Below are positions 36,401 to 48,132 of a DNA stretch of 64,000 nucleotides, one piece after another (the stretch's first letter is position 1; every line of letters begins with the position of its first letter). The translations under genes and the position numbers were made by a program. Under the pieces are notes generated by a model. The model was not told the origin of the DNA. It was given only the letters and a program-made list of their open reading frames with translations, and did no database searches. Origin of the DNA: Brachionus manjavacas (taxonomy: Eukaryota; Rotifera; Eurotatoria; Ploima; Brachionidae); the NCBI GenBank assembly GCA_019054805.1, contig JAHQIY010000007.1:4841501-4905500 (forward strand), given 5' to 3'.

Positions 36401-39400
36401 AAGTTAAATTTGGGCTTTAATGATCAATAAAAGGCTGGTAATGAAAAATAGTGAAACCAAAGCTCTTTTAGAACTCAGTTAATAAATAAAGTTGATTAAA
36501 TTAAAAAAAAATAACTTACTGATACAATGAAGAATCTAAAATTCCGTCGATAATAAATTTGTTTTCAGCATTCTCCTTGTATTTAAGGATCCAACTGTGT
36601 TGAACACCGGGTAAGTTTTTTCCGTCTTTTTCTATCATGCATTCAAAGCTAAAATTAATCAAATAAAATCAAATCTAATTAGGAAAAAAGAATTCCAGAG
36701 CTTTTTTTCAAGTCAAGTTAGTGATTTTTTTTTGTAGACAGGCTCTAAATTTTTTATTTATTTTAAGTCAAATTAAAACTTTTTTTTGATTACCATAATA
36801 ATTTATCAATGACTTAACTTTTAAAAATCTGAATTGTATCAATAATTTGCTTACCTGGCATCCGATTTAAGCTTGCTACTAAACTCATTTCCAATTAATA
36901 AAATTACAAAATGAGTTAGTTCCAGATGTTTTGAAATCGAGTGATTTAAGTACCATTGGACCAATATTTTGCCACTTTCTGGATGCGAAACTGTTACCTT
37001 GGGTATCGGTATTGAATTTTCATCAACTACTTCAGGGGCCTGAAAAACATTAGAGCTTGAAATTAGGAAAAAAACTTGAAAAAACAAGCACATCAATATC
37101 CCATTGCGCTATACTTAAACATTCATGCAATAAATATCCTCAAAGATTTACTACCTGTTCATTAAAATTATAATCAGTATGACTCTGATTGTCAGGTAGA
37201 AAATTTTTTTCTAAAACTCGAGGCTCTTCCAGGAACACCTCTTCAGAAAGAGCATAAGTATTTTTTGGACTTTCTAAGTCCATATTTGGCACTAAGTAAT
37301 TATCATATGATAAGTACGGAGCGTACTTTTGTTCTTGAGTTTGCTCACTGGGCTATTTGATTTTTAAATTTTTTAATTAAAAAAAATTAAACTCACCTTT
37401 TGTATGAGACCTATTTAAACAAAAATTAACAAATCAAAAAAATTTAATAAAGTTAAGATTACTTTTTGATTCTAAATCAACAATTTCAATGTATTCATCA
37501 TAGAAATCTTTTTCGAGATATCTTTGAGATGGGTCTGGAAGTGTTATTTGGTCCAAATTGAGCGGGAGTGTTACTTCTAATTCATTTGATACCAAAGCTA
37601 AACTTTCATCTTTGGGTACAGCGGTTAAAATTAGGGAATACTTTTTTTCTGGCAAGAAGCCTTCAATAGCTAATTTGTGCCGTCCAGACGAATATTTTAT
37701 CTAAATAAAAAAACACTAATTTTTTAATAAATTTGAATATTTAAACAACCTTTTCTTTAACTTCACCATCAATCAACAACTCATAATAATCAATAAAATT
37801 TTCAAATGAATCTATGGATAACCAAGTAACAGTTATTTCATCTTTGTTTCTATTTGCCTTAAGAGATAAAATAGGTCCACCCAAATTTGTCACTCTAGCT
37901 GTTGTGTAAGCCTTAAGAGCAAAAAAATTATTAAAAAGTAAATTTTCATTTTAAGGAAGACATACGACTTTGTTTGATTGCTGTGGCAAAAGAGACTTAT
38001 CTTTTGGGTAAATCATGACCATAATGTCATAATTTCGGCTTCCAGCTAGACCTTTGATTAGAACTTTGTTCACATTAGCTGGGATGTATTTACGATACGA
38101 GACTTGGTTGAGATATATCTGGTAATGACTTATGAACGGAAGCATTACGTCTAAAACTCGATCCCAATAAATTTCTAAAGAACCAACTCCAGCGTGCTCA
38201 AAAGAAATTTTTGGAATGCATTTCCACCATTGAGAATTTAGATCAGACGACAAATCAATAGGTTCTATACTTTTATATGGCTCAATCTCTGGTTCAGGCT
38301 GGTTAATTACATAAAATCGACTATCAAGCAAAATTAAGTTTTTTTTTCATTTTAAAATAGATAAAATTTACTGAGATGTAAAAATATCACTGGTCAAAAA
38401 TTTTTTTGAATAAGCTATAGCTCGGATTATATTTATACCTTCTTCGTTCATAATAATTCCTTTTTCAGGATTATATTTCTGTGATTTTATAAAAAATTAA
38501 AAATTTAATTTTTTGCTTAAAATTACTTTTGTTAATTTATTGGGTGCTGATCCGTCCAAAGTATAGTGTATTTCAGCTCCCGGCGTGTCACATTCTAATA
38601 AAACTTTGTGGTATTTGTAGACAAACAGAGGCTCTTCGTTGATTAACTTGGGCATATCTGTTTTTTGAACTTCCAGCAAAACACGAACAATGCAATAGCT
38701 ATCTGGTGCACCTTCCGATATCACGCAATATTCTCCTTCTTCTTCAAATGAATGAAGAAAGCTATTATTAGGCACCATTGAGCCTGAAGTAAATGCATTC
38801 GGTCCCGTTATTGACTTAAGTACATTCTTGAAATAAAGCTTTCAAAAACTTTAAAATAAATACAATAATATCAATACTTTATCATGTGGTATTGACACGT
38901 GTATTATGTTATGAGGTTGATTTGTTTCTTGCCAATCGAACAGAACACTTTTCCCCTTTAAAAGTAATTTGATTAAAAGTAAAAAAAGTAAATTGTTCCA
39001 TTGTAAAAGACTTTTACTATCGTTGAAGTGTTTATTACAAGATCAAGTAATACGAATGTCAATAAATGTTATTAATTTTTATTTCTTCATCATTTTTAAA
39101 ATTTTAGTGAAATAGTGGAAATTCTATTCAACTTTTTATTTATTCAATGTCAAAAATAGTTAAAAAGAAAAGGAAACAAAATAAATATTTTATAAATTTA
39201 AAATATAGAAAATATTTTTTGTAGTTGCGATCTAAGATTTTTACGAAATTTTAAAAAAATTTTGAAAAACGCCACAAATACGGGAGCTTTTTTTATTTAA
39301 TTAATCTGCGTTTTTTTTTACCCATTACTTGAGCTTTTTAGAGACAAATTTTTTTAAATTTCAAAAGATAAATTTAAAAAAAAATTTTTTTTTATTTCAT

Positions 39401-42400
39401 GCCTACTAGAATATGAAAATTTAAATAAGCAAAAATAAAATCTTAGTTAAAACTAGGTATATAAAATTTTATTACTGCCACTTCCAACAGCAGCAAGCTT
39501 TAAGTTGTAAAAATTAGAGCTTTAATAAATTTATAAATAAACTCTTTTTTAAAATTTTTGATTAAACATAACTTTTAAGTCCTAAACTTCAACTCATTTT
39601 TGAGTTAATGTCACCAAGACGACCTTCATTTATTCTGATAGTCCATTTCTGCTTACAACAGCAATAGCTTTGATTTGTTATTTTATGAAAAAAAAATTTG
39701 TATTTTGGTGGAATTTTTTCAAACTTAGGCGTACGTTTAACAGGTGTTTTAAAGTCTTTTTCGTTTTATGGGTATTTTAATTGTTTTAGTTTCATTCAGT
39801 TAGTGCATCATCATTTAATTATCCGGATTAAAATTAAATTAAGGATCTTTGACATGAGATGAAAGACTTTGTTAAAATTATTGATGAAAAAATTTATCAA
39901 TATAAAAAAAAAAAACTTAAAAGCAAAATTAAGTTTATTTTTTATATTATGACTTTTTACAAATAATGTAAAAAGTCTTAGATCAGTAGAATGTCAAAAT
40001 CTTATTCCCCTGGAAAAAATAAAAATTAATTGGTCTTCCTTTTAAAAAAACTTTTAAAAATGAGTAAAATCGATAGGCTCTGGTATCACTTGATGACTGT
40101 TAGGAACACTATTTTGGAACTGGATTCAATCTAAAACGATCAAATATTCAAAATTTAAAATAAAAGTGAACTTACCACTTCAATATTGATCAAATCAGGA
40201 TAAAATCCATTTTTGTCAACATGAACAGTGTTATATTCCTCTTTACTATCAACAATAACAGTACTCAAAACAGTTTTCTAAAAACAAAAAAGAATTAATT
40301 CTTACAAATAAAAAAACCTTTAAAAATACTTCTAATGCTTTAACTTTTTCAAAAAACTCTGGTTTCACGGTCATGTCAAAAGAAGGACTAGCAAAGTGGT
40401 ATATACCAGCATTTCTAAAAGAATAGCTTAGATATCTTCTAGGCACAATATCTCTTGCTATTTTAGAATAAGATACTAAATCCTCTTCTTTTTTGATCAA
40501 AACCACATCACTAGTCTGGTCAAAATCGAATTTCCATATTACCACGTCATTTTGGTAAACAACTATGGGATCAGGAGACATGTCTCGTTCATTTACTTGT
40601 ACAACATGAATTGTTGGCTCAGGCAAGACAGCAATAGCTCCGAGAATTTTTTTAAAATTATCACTAGTAAAATAAAAAATCCCTGGTGTAGTGAACGATT
40701 CAATATATGTTCCTGGTGATTCCATCAAAGACCCACTAAGAAATCCCCCTGGAATATGCTTATTTGCATGATTAACTTGTCTTACATTTTGAGGCCTTTT
40801 GGTATCGTCCCAAACGAACCAAACTCTATCATCTGGATAAACATTCAAAATACTCGGCTGGGCTTCGAAATCTGTAATTACAACTTTGTGGTCTTTTTGA
40901 ACCGATGAAGATATTACCGTAATTGAATAAGTGCAATCATCGGACTGTACAGTGAAATAATAACAACCTGCTGAATTTATCCTAAACGCATAGACACCTG
41001 ATTTTTGAATAGCCAAATGATCAGATTTGTGTGGTTCATTTTCATTGCGATTTTTTTTGCGACCTCTTTCCGAAATCAAGCTCATGTCATCTAGTCTTAT
41101 GCTAACTGGTATGGATTTTGGCCATTTGAACCAAATGCAATCTCCGCTTTCTACTGTTATCACGTTTTGGTCAAACTTTTTGCTCTCCTCTGAATAATTT
41201 AGATATTCATTGCCAGATTTAGGTTTAACAGCAATGATGCCGATGTATGACGCACATTCATTGCCACAAATGTCTCCATAGTAATATACTCCGCATTTTT
41301 CGAATTTATGGCAAACCATGCCATTTCTGCTGGGCGAGGTCCATTTGAACCCATTTTTGACTGGCTTCAATAAAAAGTTAATTGATGCCAAATGAAAAAT
41401 TTCAATTGAATTTTACTAAATAGGCTTTATCAACCGGATGCTCTGGTGATGGAAGATTGATTTGATAAATACAATGCTTTTTTAAGCACTTAAACCAGTT
41501 TAAATTTACTATAAAATATAAAAAATTCCATAAGTAGTTTTACTTTTGTTTTATTCCAATGAAACCAAACTATGTCTCCCTCTTCGATTGTGACTCGAGC
41601 TGGTGAAAACTTGTTATCTAATAATTCTACTGTGTGCTCCCTTTATGTTAATGGAGAAAATTTTATTTTTTGTTAATATTTTTTTAATTAGAAGATAAAA
41701 TTTTAGCTCATTGAACCCTTAAGTTTCAATGGATGATAAAATAATAACAATAGTCGGAAAAAATAAGAATTTATTTTTAAAAAAAATGCATTTTGATATG
41801 TCATTAATTTTTAACTTCAAAAATAATTTTTTTTTCACTTGATATTTTTCATTTATTTCATTCTATTAAATTTGAATATTTTATTTATCTTTAATTCTGA
41901 AATAGATAAACGAAACTGAGATTAAATTTCTGATAGATTATTCTAATTTAAAAAAAAAACAAAAACATTGACAAAACCCGAGAACAAGAATATTTCGCAT
42001 AATAGACTATACCCAGTCACTAGCTGACTATACCATACTAACTATACTAACTGACTAAACCCAGTCTTTCAATTCAATTGAAAAACTATTACGATAAATG
42101 AATTTTTTAATTTTTTAATTTAATTTTTCTTTTCATATATTTTAATGCTGAAGGAACATTAGCTCGGTACAGATAAACAAATAAATTAAATAATTATTTA
42201 AAATTTAAAAATTAATTTTCAATATTTTTTTCAAATTTATAAATAAAAATTAAACTCAGTTTAATTTCAATTATGAAGATCAAAAATGAAGGTAATAATA
42301 TCTCAAAAAATAAAATTAGCTTAAATTTTAGATTTAACATAACAATATTTTGGGGCAAATGGGTTAAATGGGTTATTTTTGCCGTTAATGGGATGAATTT

Positions 42401-43759
42401 TCGGAATTCACCAGGTTAAAGATCAAAACCTTGATTACAAACTTTTTGATGGCAAAAATCGGCCTTAAAAAAATCTAAGACATATAATGTTAATGATAAA
42501 AAAAACACTTATCAAAATTTGTCACCCGGTTTACATATAAAGTAGTATCCTCATCTAAAAATAAATGAGTTTTGCTAATTTAATTAAAGTTCAAATAACA
42601 AATATATGCGATTCTTTCAATTGATATATTATTACAACAAATTAAATTTTGAATTTAGATTTTAAGTTAAATTTTAATCTAAATTTTTTAAATGTACCTA
42701 TCAATTTTTTATTTTTTATTTTAAGATTTTAAATTTAGTTTTAAAAATTAAAACTCTTTGATTTCTTTAAACTTTTTTAAAAAGGTTTTTTCAATTAAAG
42801 TAACACTATAATTATGAACTGTTGCAGGTAGTTTTTTATCAAAATAAATAGATTTTAGAGTTATTACCTGAATGAGGGTTGGACTTCAACTACACACAAA
42901 TCACTACGATCTCCGGATTTGTTTTCAGCTTGGAAATAATAAACTCCTGGGTGCTCAAATTTTTTTGTGTAATCATTTGTCAAACTCGGAATGACCAAAC
43001 TAGCCAAATATTTAGCTAATTAATCATTCAAATTAATTAAATAAAATTTACTTTTGAGATTTTCGTTCCAGCGCATAGTGATTTTCACACACATTTGATT
43101 CGAAAATGGTATGAGGCACCGATAGCTTGGACCAAGACCAACGGATTGAGGTTCCTTCATCTAGAAAAAGCAAAATTTTTGGAATAAAATTACTTGTATA
43201 TATTTTTTTCTAAATACCAATTTTCAAGGATTTCGGATGAAAGCCCTCTTCGCCTATAATAACATTTAGAGGACGTTCTTCGACAACTTTGATTTTACAT
43301 GTGACAGGATTGTTCGGATGGTCTTTTAATTTGAATAAAAATTCTCCAATAATTCTAAATTTAATTGCTATTTTAGTGTCAACGCTGTCATAATGATATC
43401 CACCAACTACGGGACGTAAATTATCGCCACTGTCATCATTTACCACTTGAATTAGGCCAATTTTTTCAAAGCTTAGGTATTCACTGCTTTTTTTGGGACA
43501 GAACAAAACAGTCTATTAAAAACAAAGAGTAGCTCAAAAGTTATAAAAAAAAGAACTAGAATTTAATTTACTTCGCCTTCAGAGATTGAAACTTCAGTCT
43601 TGGAAAAACCATCATCTCTAATCAATACTTCATTTAGCTTTCGACTGGCTTAAATATACCTTTTAGTATCCAAAAAATATTTTTTTGCTGAAAATTAATA
43701 TTTACCAGTCATTTATACGAAATGTATTTTTGATGGACAATATTAAATTGTTGTAATAT
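27436..43759 (-). CDS. Giant multi-exon protein: cupredoxin-like repeats, CHB_HEX_C-like module, FN3 array
   Basis: About 25-30 minus-strand exons with well-formed GT..AG junctions encode one long protein. Early exons are 43759-43706, 43644-43572 and 43512-43218, with consistent phases. The N-terminal part holds at least seven cupredoxin-like units (pattern x-F-x-P-x-x-(V/I)-x-(V/I)-x-x-G/D-D-x-V-W-F-x-W). Next is a chitobiase C-terminal-like module (AEIHYTLDGSAPNKLTK … KGIIMNEEGINIIRAIAYS, about 38840-38395), then an array of at least ten fibronectin type III domains to TAG 27436. No transmembrane helix or catalytic domain is visible. The true start is uncertain: an additional exon at about 43830-43775 is possible. 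The last exon may splice at a GTAAATG donor (about 27463) instead of reading to the TAG. I do not recognise a named orthologue; the function is unknown, perhaps structural or adhesive. Confidence 0.8.
29880..29942 (+). repeat. LINE 3' tail fragment with (TTA)n, in FN3-gene intron
   Basis: CATAGAAGACATCTTTGCAAG… runs into CTTATTATTATTATTATTAT. The same layout (short unique tail then TTA repeats) is seen at 9275-9360 and about 28466-28492, so these are probably heavily truncated LINE 3' ends. Confidence 0.4.
32743..32904 (+). other. Short unexplained open frame in an intron
   Basis: The plus strand is open for 53 codons to TAG 32902-32904 (…SDELVTNSSNDDKYEDYLDI…NFQLLKFLICFIK). The acidic composition stands out against the surrounding AT-rich intron DNA. 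It resembles the N-terminal part of a transposase or a gene relic, but no family can be named. Confidence 0.2.
32995..33056. repeat. GC-richer motif shared with the foldback loop
   Basis: Its reverse complement reads GGGTCCAGGGCGTAGCCCTG and then GATTAAGGAATTCGG. The loop of the element at 45061-45550 reads GGGGTCCGAGGCGGAGCCCT and then GGTTTAGGGATTCGG. It is a GC island in AT-rich DNA and probably part of a dispersed element. Confidence 0.5.
38395..38840 (-). other. Chitobiase/hexosaminidase C-terminal-like module
   Basis: Two exons read KVLLECDTPGAEIHYTLDGS followed by APNKLTK, then KYNPEKGIIMNEEGINIIRA followed by IAYSKKFLTSD. The Y-T-x-D-G-S-x-P signature followed by a G…I-R-A-x-A strand is that of the CHB_HEX_C_1 family, a small beta-sandwich found next to other extracellular modules. 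It separates the cupredoxin-like and FN3 regions. Confidence 0.65.
40249..43759 (-). other. Cupredoxin-like repeat region of the giant gene
   Basis: Repeat units: VLIRDDGFSKTEVSISEGET; NVIIGEEGFHPKSLKI; HTVELLDNKFSPARVTIEEG then DIVWFHW; ITVESGDCIWFKWPKS; VVITDFEAQPSILNVYPDDR then VWFVWDD; IVVYQNDVVIWKFDFD; a seventh just downstream (VHVDKNGFYPDLINIEV…GKSVLFDWQETNQPHNI, about 40250-38890). Each is followed by a G-x-Y-Y-F/G-I-Y-H-F strand. The copper ligand set His…Cys…His…Met is not complete in any unit, so they are probably structural. Confidence 0.65.
41965..42300 (+). repeat. Dispersed repeat, family copy 1
   Basis: It shares ordered blocks with 50985-51330: GAGAACAAGAAT, CCCAGT(C/T)TTTCAA, then GCTGAA(G)GA(A)CATTAGCTCGGTA, TTTTCAATATTTTTTTCAA and AAAATTAAACTCA. 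It lies in an intron of the giant gene. The CTCGGTACAG block also occurs at about 20400. The class is unknown; it may be a LINE 3' UTR or a SINE. Confidence 0.55.
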
Positions 43760-43831
43760 CTAAAAAAATAAAATAATGAAACTTTATTTGCTACCACAAG
43801 CTTTGCTCGTATTTCTTTTTGACTAGCAAAG

Positions 43832-44252
43832 ATGGAATCCTATGAAAAAAACATCACTGTTGTCACAGAAACCGTAAGTTATATGAATTATTTAATTTTT
43901 AGTTTTTGTTTTATTCTAAATTAAAATTTGGAACTATCTTGAGAAATAAAAAAAATTTCAATTTTTATTGATAGTCTCTCAAATGGTCAAGATTTGTCAC
44001 TTGACTTGAAATTTATTGATTTTTAGCAAATTTGTGGGTCAATTGACCGGAGACTTTGCCGATTTGTTTCGCATTTTAAATGCCTGATTGAACCGAGTAA
44101 GTGAGAAGGAAAAAAAATTAAGAAAAAAAAGCTCATGTCTGTAAAAGAGGCCTTGATTAATTACACTTTTTTAAACTTGAATAGTGCATCGATTTCAGGA
44201 AAAAGTGGCTGAATTTTACTACAAAAAACTTATCTGTTTTCAAAGCAATTAA
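43832..44252 (+). CDS. Possible small divergent gene (59 aa), unknown
   Basis: Three plus-strand exons with good splice signals join in phase: 43832-43873 (MESYEKNITVVTET, donor GTAAGT), 44027-44096 (QICGSIDRRLCRFVSHFKCLIEP in part, donor GTAAGTG) and 44185-44252, ending …KKLICFQSN*. The start lies 72 bp from the first placed exon of the minus-strand giant gene, so the two would share a promoter. An alternative splice to an open stretch at 44636-44797 (…MTHLKKKSQIKRFLKPKIKR…) is conceivable. The family is not recognised. The antisense strand here may instead hold a 5' exon of the giant gene. Confidence 0.35.
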
Positions 44253-45060
44253 TTTTTCTTTAATTAAAACAAAACTTCATCATTATGGGTGACTAGGTGT
44301 CTATTTACATAAAAATTAACATTTTTTGCCAAGCAAAAAACAGATTTCTGAAAAGTTCTGAAATAAAAACACAAATAGCTGACTTGTAAAGCTCCATGGA
44401 AATTATTTCTATGGCATTATGTTATTTTTTATAATAAATTTTAAAGAAAAATTAGTTCGAGTCATTTTAAATATGTAATTAAAGGATTTGATTTAAATGC
44501 CTTGTATCCTAAGTATTTAGCTTTGAATGTATTAGCTTACTGAAAATAGTTCTAAGTCGAGCTAATATTTAAAAAAGATCTTTTGCCTATTAGTACCAAA
44601 AGCTTATTATAAAATAAGCTCACTATTATTTACAGATTATAGTAGAATTAATTAGTTTTGTGAGAATGATTTTTCGGCATTCAATGACTCATTTGAAGAA
44701 AAAAAGTCAAATAAAGCGATTCTTGAAACCGAAAATAAAGAGAATGCATTTAATTTATCATGCTATTTTAGAATATGATCCGAATTATGTCGTATAAATA
44801 ATTAAGTAAAATATGTACTTTGAAATTTAATTTTTTGTTCTCATTAAGTCTAATTATTTTATTATCATTCTAAAATTTTAAATGCAAAAAACACAGAACG
44901 TATTTATAAAACACCGGAGAAGACCGGAGAAGTTCTATAGACCTTATTTTCACTATTACAAGTTAAATTAAATTAAAACCCCGAAAAAACAATCGAAATT
45001 TTTCCCAGTTATTTAAAACTAAAAGAGTAAAATTTAAAATTTTTATAAATTTTTGCATGG
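44253..45060. other. Intergenic, one open stretch only
   Basis: Apart from the 53-codon plus-strand open stretch at 44636-44797 preceded by TTACAG, nothing is supported. Confidence 0.35.
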
Positions 45061-45550
45061 ATAGACAATGAGATCAAACTTTTAAAAAATCATTTTCCTT
45101 TCTGTATTTTTTGTACTTTTTCAAAATATTGTTTTATTTGGCCCTGTTCCTTTCTGTTCTTTCTGTACTTTTTGTACTTTTTCTAATTAATTTATTTGGC
45201 CCTGTTCCTTTTTGTACTTTTTGTGATAATGGTAATTTTAATCATTTTATTAAAACTTAAACGGGGTCCGAGGCGGAGCCCTGGTTTAGGGATTCGGGTA
45301 TGCTGGAGGTAAGAAAAATTTTAGTTAAATTTAAAATTTACATTTAAAATATTGATTAATAAAAGATTTTTTTATTACCATTACGAACAAAAAGTACAAA
45401 AAAGAAACAGGGCCAAATAAATTTAAATTATGAAAAAGTACAAAAAGTAGAGAAAGTACAGAAAGAAACAGGGCCAAATAAAATAATATTTTGAAAAAGT
45501 ACAAAAAGTACAGAAAGGATTTTTACTTTTAAATATTTTCATTGTCTATA
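45061..45550. mobile_element. Foldback element with ~176-bp arms
   Basis: The arms 45061-45236 and 45374-45550 are near-identical reverse complements, beginning ATAGACAATGA and ending TAATGGTAAT. Each arm contains two direct copies of TTTATTTGGCCCTGTTCCTT-type sequence separated by repeated GTACTTTTT units. The 137-bp loop carries a GC-rich motif (GGGGTCCGAGGCGGAGCCCT). There is no coding capacity. The structure is that of a foldback transposon or large MITE. Confidence 0.8.
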
Positions 45551-48132
45551 CCTCAAAATTTTGTAATTTTTTTCATTAATTTTGTCCTAAGATTCAATAA
45601 TTTAAATGTAATTTGAATCAATTGATTATTTTTAATTCATAATAACAAAGAATTGTAGAATAAAGATAAAAAGTAGCCAAAATAATTCTTTGTTTTTATT
45701 TAAAATAAATAGAAGTTTTAAAGACTACTGGCATCCTTATTTTAATATCGAAACAAAATAATTAGAAAAAACTAGGGCTCTACATTTTTTTCTATAATGT
45801 ACTAATTTTTTCTGAAAATTCAGCAATATTTAGGCTTTTTGAACTGATATATTAATGTTATTTTAATAATAACAAAAAATTTTAAAAAACAAGATTAAAA
45901 TAACCAAAATAAAATAAATATTTTTTAAATTGATGTCATAAAAAAGTTTTTTCACTTCTCGGATCATAATGGTTGAAAAAAATTGGATCTTCTAGTGTTA
46001 AAAGTGAAATTGTTATAAAAAAATAAATCTAATAGATTTTTCATTTAATAAAAGATTAAAAAAAGCTTATTTGGATTATAAAATTTTCAAAAAAAAACAA
46101 TTTTTATCGTTTTTATGCATTGACCTTTAAGTTTTGAGGAATTTTGAATTTCATATTTCTGACATCCGTAAATTTTTTTTGTAAATTCGTAGATTATTAA
46201 TTTTCTTTATTTTTTTCACACGAATGCTTATGTAGGTTATTCCATTTACGAAACTAAATTTTACAACTAGAATTAATTTAAATTCATTCGGACGGCTAAT
46301 GCCAAACTCTTTTGAGTCGAATGAACTCATTTATTAAGTAAAAAAATATTTACTAAAATATAAAAAGAATTTAAATTTGATAAAAATAAAAATACAAATC
46401 TAATTGTACCAAAATTGTTTATAACCAATATCAAAATTTTATAAAAATTCAATTCATGTTATTATTTATTCGATGACAAAATAGATTAAAATTATAATTA
46501 AAATTACTTAAAAATGAATAAAATAATATAAATTTAAAAAGAAAAAAACAAAACGATAAAAATGAATTCTCTTTTTATTATTAATTTTAAATTGAGTTTT
46601 ATTAAAAATAAGCTATTTTGAAAACAGATTTAGATTCCGAAAAAAATTCATATAAATAAATAAATATATTTTTTAAAGAATTTTTTATCTATGAAAATTA
46701 AAGAAAAAAAATCAAATCTCTTTTAAAGTCCTAAATGATGTCCTAAAATTACAAAAAATTGATTTATATTATTAGACAAAAATTAAATTATTGAAATTTC
46801 AAAATATTAATTTTTGCATTTTATTTATTTTATTTTGAAATTTCCACACTTGATTCTTTATTATAAACACGAAATATTTAACAAGCATTTATGACAATTA
46901 GCTTCAAACTAAGAAAATTTTTTCAAAAATTTCGAACATAAACATTTTTTAAATAGTTTAAATGAAATTGGATTTTTTTAGGTTTGTTTATTTTTTAAAT
47001 ATCAAGGTCTCGGCCAACTCGATTTTATTAAAAAACTTTTAAAAATGTCAAGCTCACCGAAAATAATCGTTTAATCAAAATAAAAGAATAATCCGCTTAG
47101 AAATAGATTCTAAATTTCAACTTAAAAGAGTTCAAGTTTTAATTTTTGTAAAGTTCTTTATTGAATCAAAATTACAAAACAGTTCTTAAATTTAAAAATT
47201 TTTTTTTCAATTTCCGAAAGTTTTTGATTTTTAATTAAAATCTTAGTCATTATCAGTTCTTAAAATTTTTTTTGATTATTCGTATTAATTTTAAAACATA
47301 CGTTATCAAGCTGAATATTATGACGAACTGAGACATGTGTATCCATTGTCATATTTATTTATAAATTTTGCTATAATTGCAAATAGATTTAATTAAAATT
47401 TAAATTTTTATATTATCCTTGATAAGAACAAAATAATCAATAAATTCAACTTTTAAATTAAATTCAACTATGAGTATAATATTGAAAACCAATTAATTAG
47501 AAGATTAAAATATTTGTTTTATTCTAAATTCTTTTTTTATATTTATTTATAAATTTAACTCTAAATAATTTTCTTTTAGAATTTATATAATGCCAATGTA
47601 TTGATTTTATTTTGGAAACATTAAAATAATTTCCAATTCAAAAGTATTATGTGTTTATATTTTATTACGTTTGAAAAGCTACTGTCCAAACAAAAAGCAC
47701 CTTTTAGCAAGTAATTTTTTTCTATTTTACATTTTTAGAAATAAAAGCGTAATTATATTTCAAATTTTAACATGCTTAAGTATTGAAATTTAATGAAACA
47801 ACGTAATTTCATAAAATTTAAATAGAAAAAATCTTTCCATTTATTTTAAAAATTCGATTTCAATTTTAATTTTTTTTTGTCAAAATCTAATTTTTTTTTT
47901 TAATTTTTCTGAGTAATTTCAAGAAAATTTCATTTTGTTCAAATAAAGATAAGCAAAAAAGTTGCTCCAATTGTCATTAAGCAATGATTTGTAAAAATAT
48001 TTGCCATAAATTATTTTACTTTAACTTTTATCATTTTAAACATGTTTTTAAAAATTATAAATTGTACGAAATTTTTCTCAATTTCAGTCATTAAATCGTT
48101 TATAAATTTGCGAGTTATAACAATATATCTGA
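45551..48132. other. Intergenic, AT-rich, nothing coding
   Basis: About 2.6 kb of very AT-rich DNA. A piggyBac-like end signature, CTTCTAGTGTTAA, lies at 45989-46001 and matches 8740-8752. No exon was seen. Confidence 0.45.

Larger units (their letters stand above)
27436..38340 (-). other. Fibronectin type III array of the giant gene
   Basis: Exons with FN3 signatures occur at about 37965-38335, 37750-37915, 37450-37700, 36855-37040, 35570-36060, 33815-34380, 31893-32190, 30940-31890, 28535-29655, 28230-28415 and 27436-28173. Recognisable cores include PDPPTNLAVISTTCHAIKVS followed by WDPP, and PPKLRVNSVDEQTAMIEWNT, each with a later GYR/YRI strand and a Y-x-I/L-x-V strand. Introns here range from short to about 1.3 kb. 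The larger ones (29656-30940, 32190-33500, 34381-35385) hold only repeats and AT-rich DNA. Confidence 0.8.

Noticed and set aside
27436-38340. Identification of the FN3 gene as RIM-binding protein
   Set aside because: The FN3 strings superficially resemble it, but no SH3 domain is visible and the N-terminal cupredoxin-like repeats do not fit that family.
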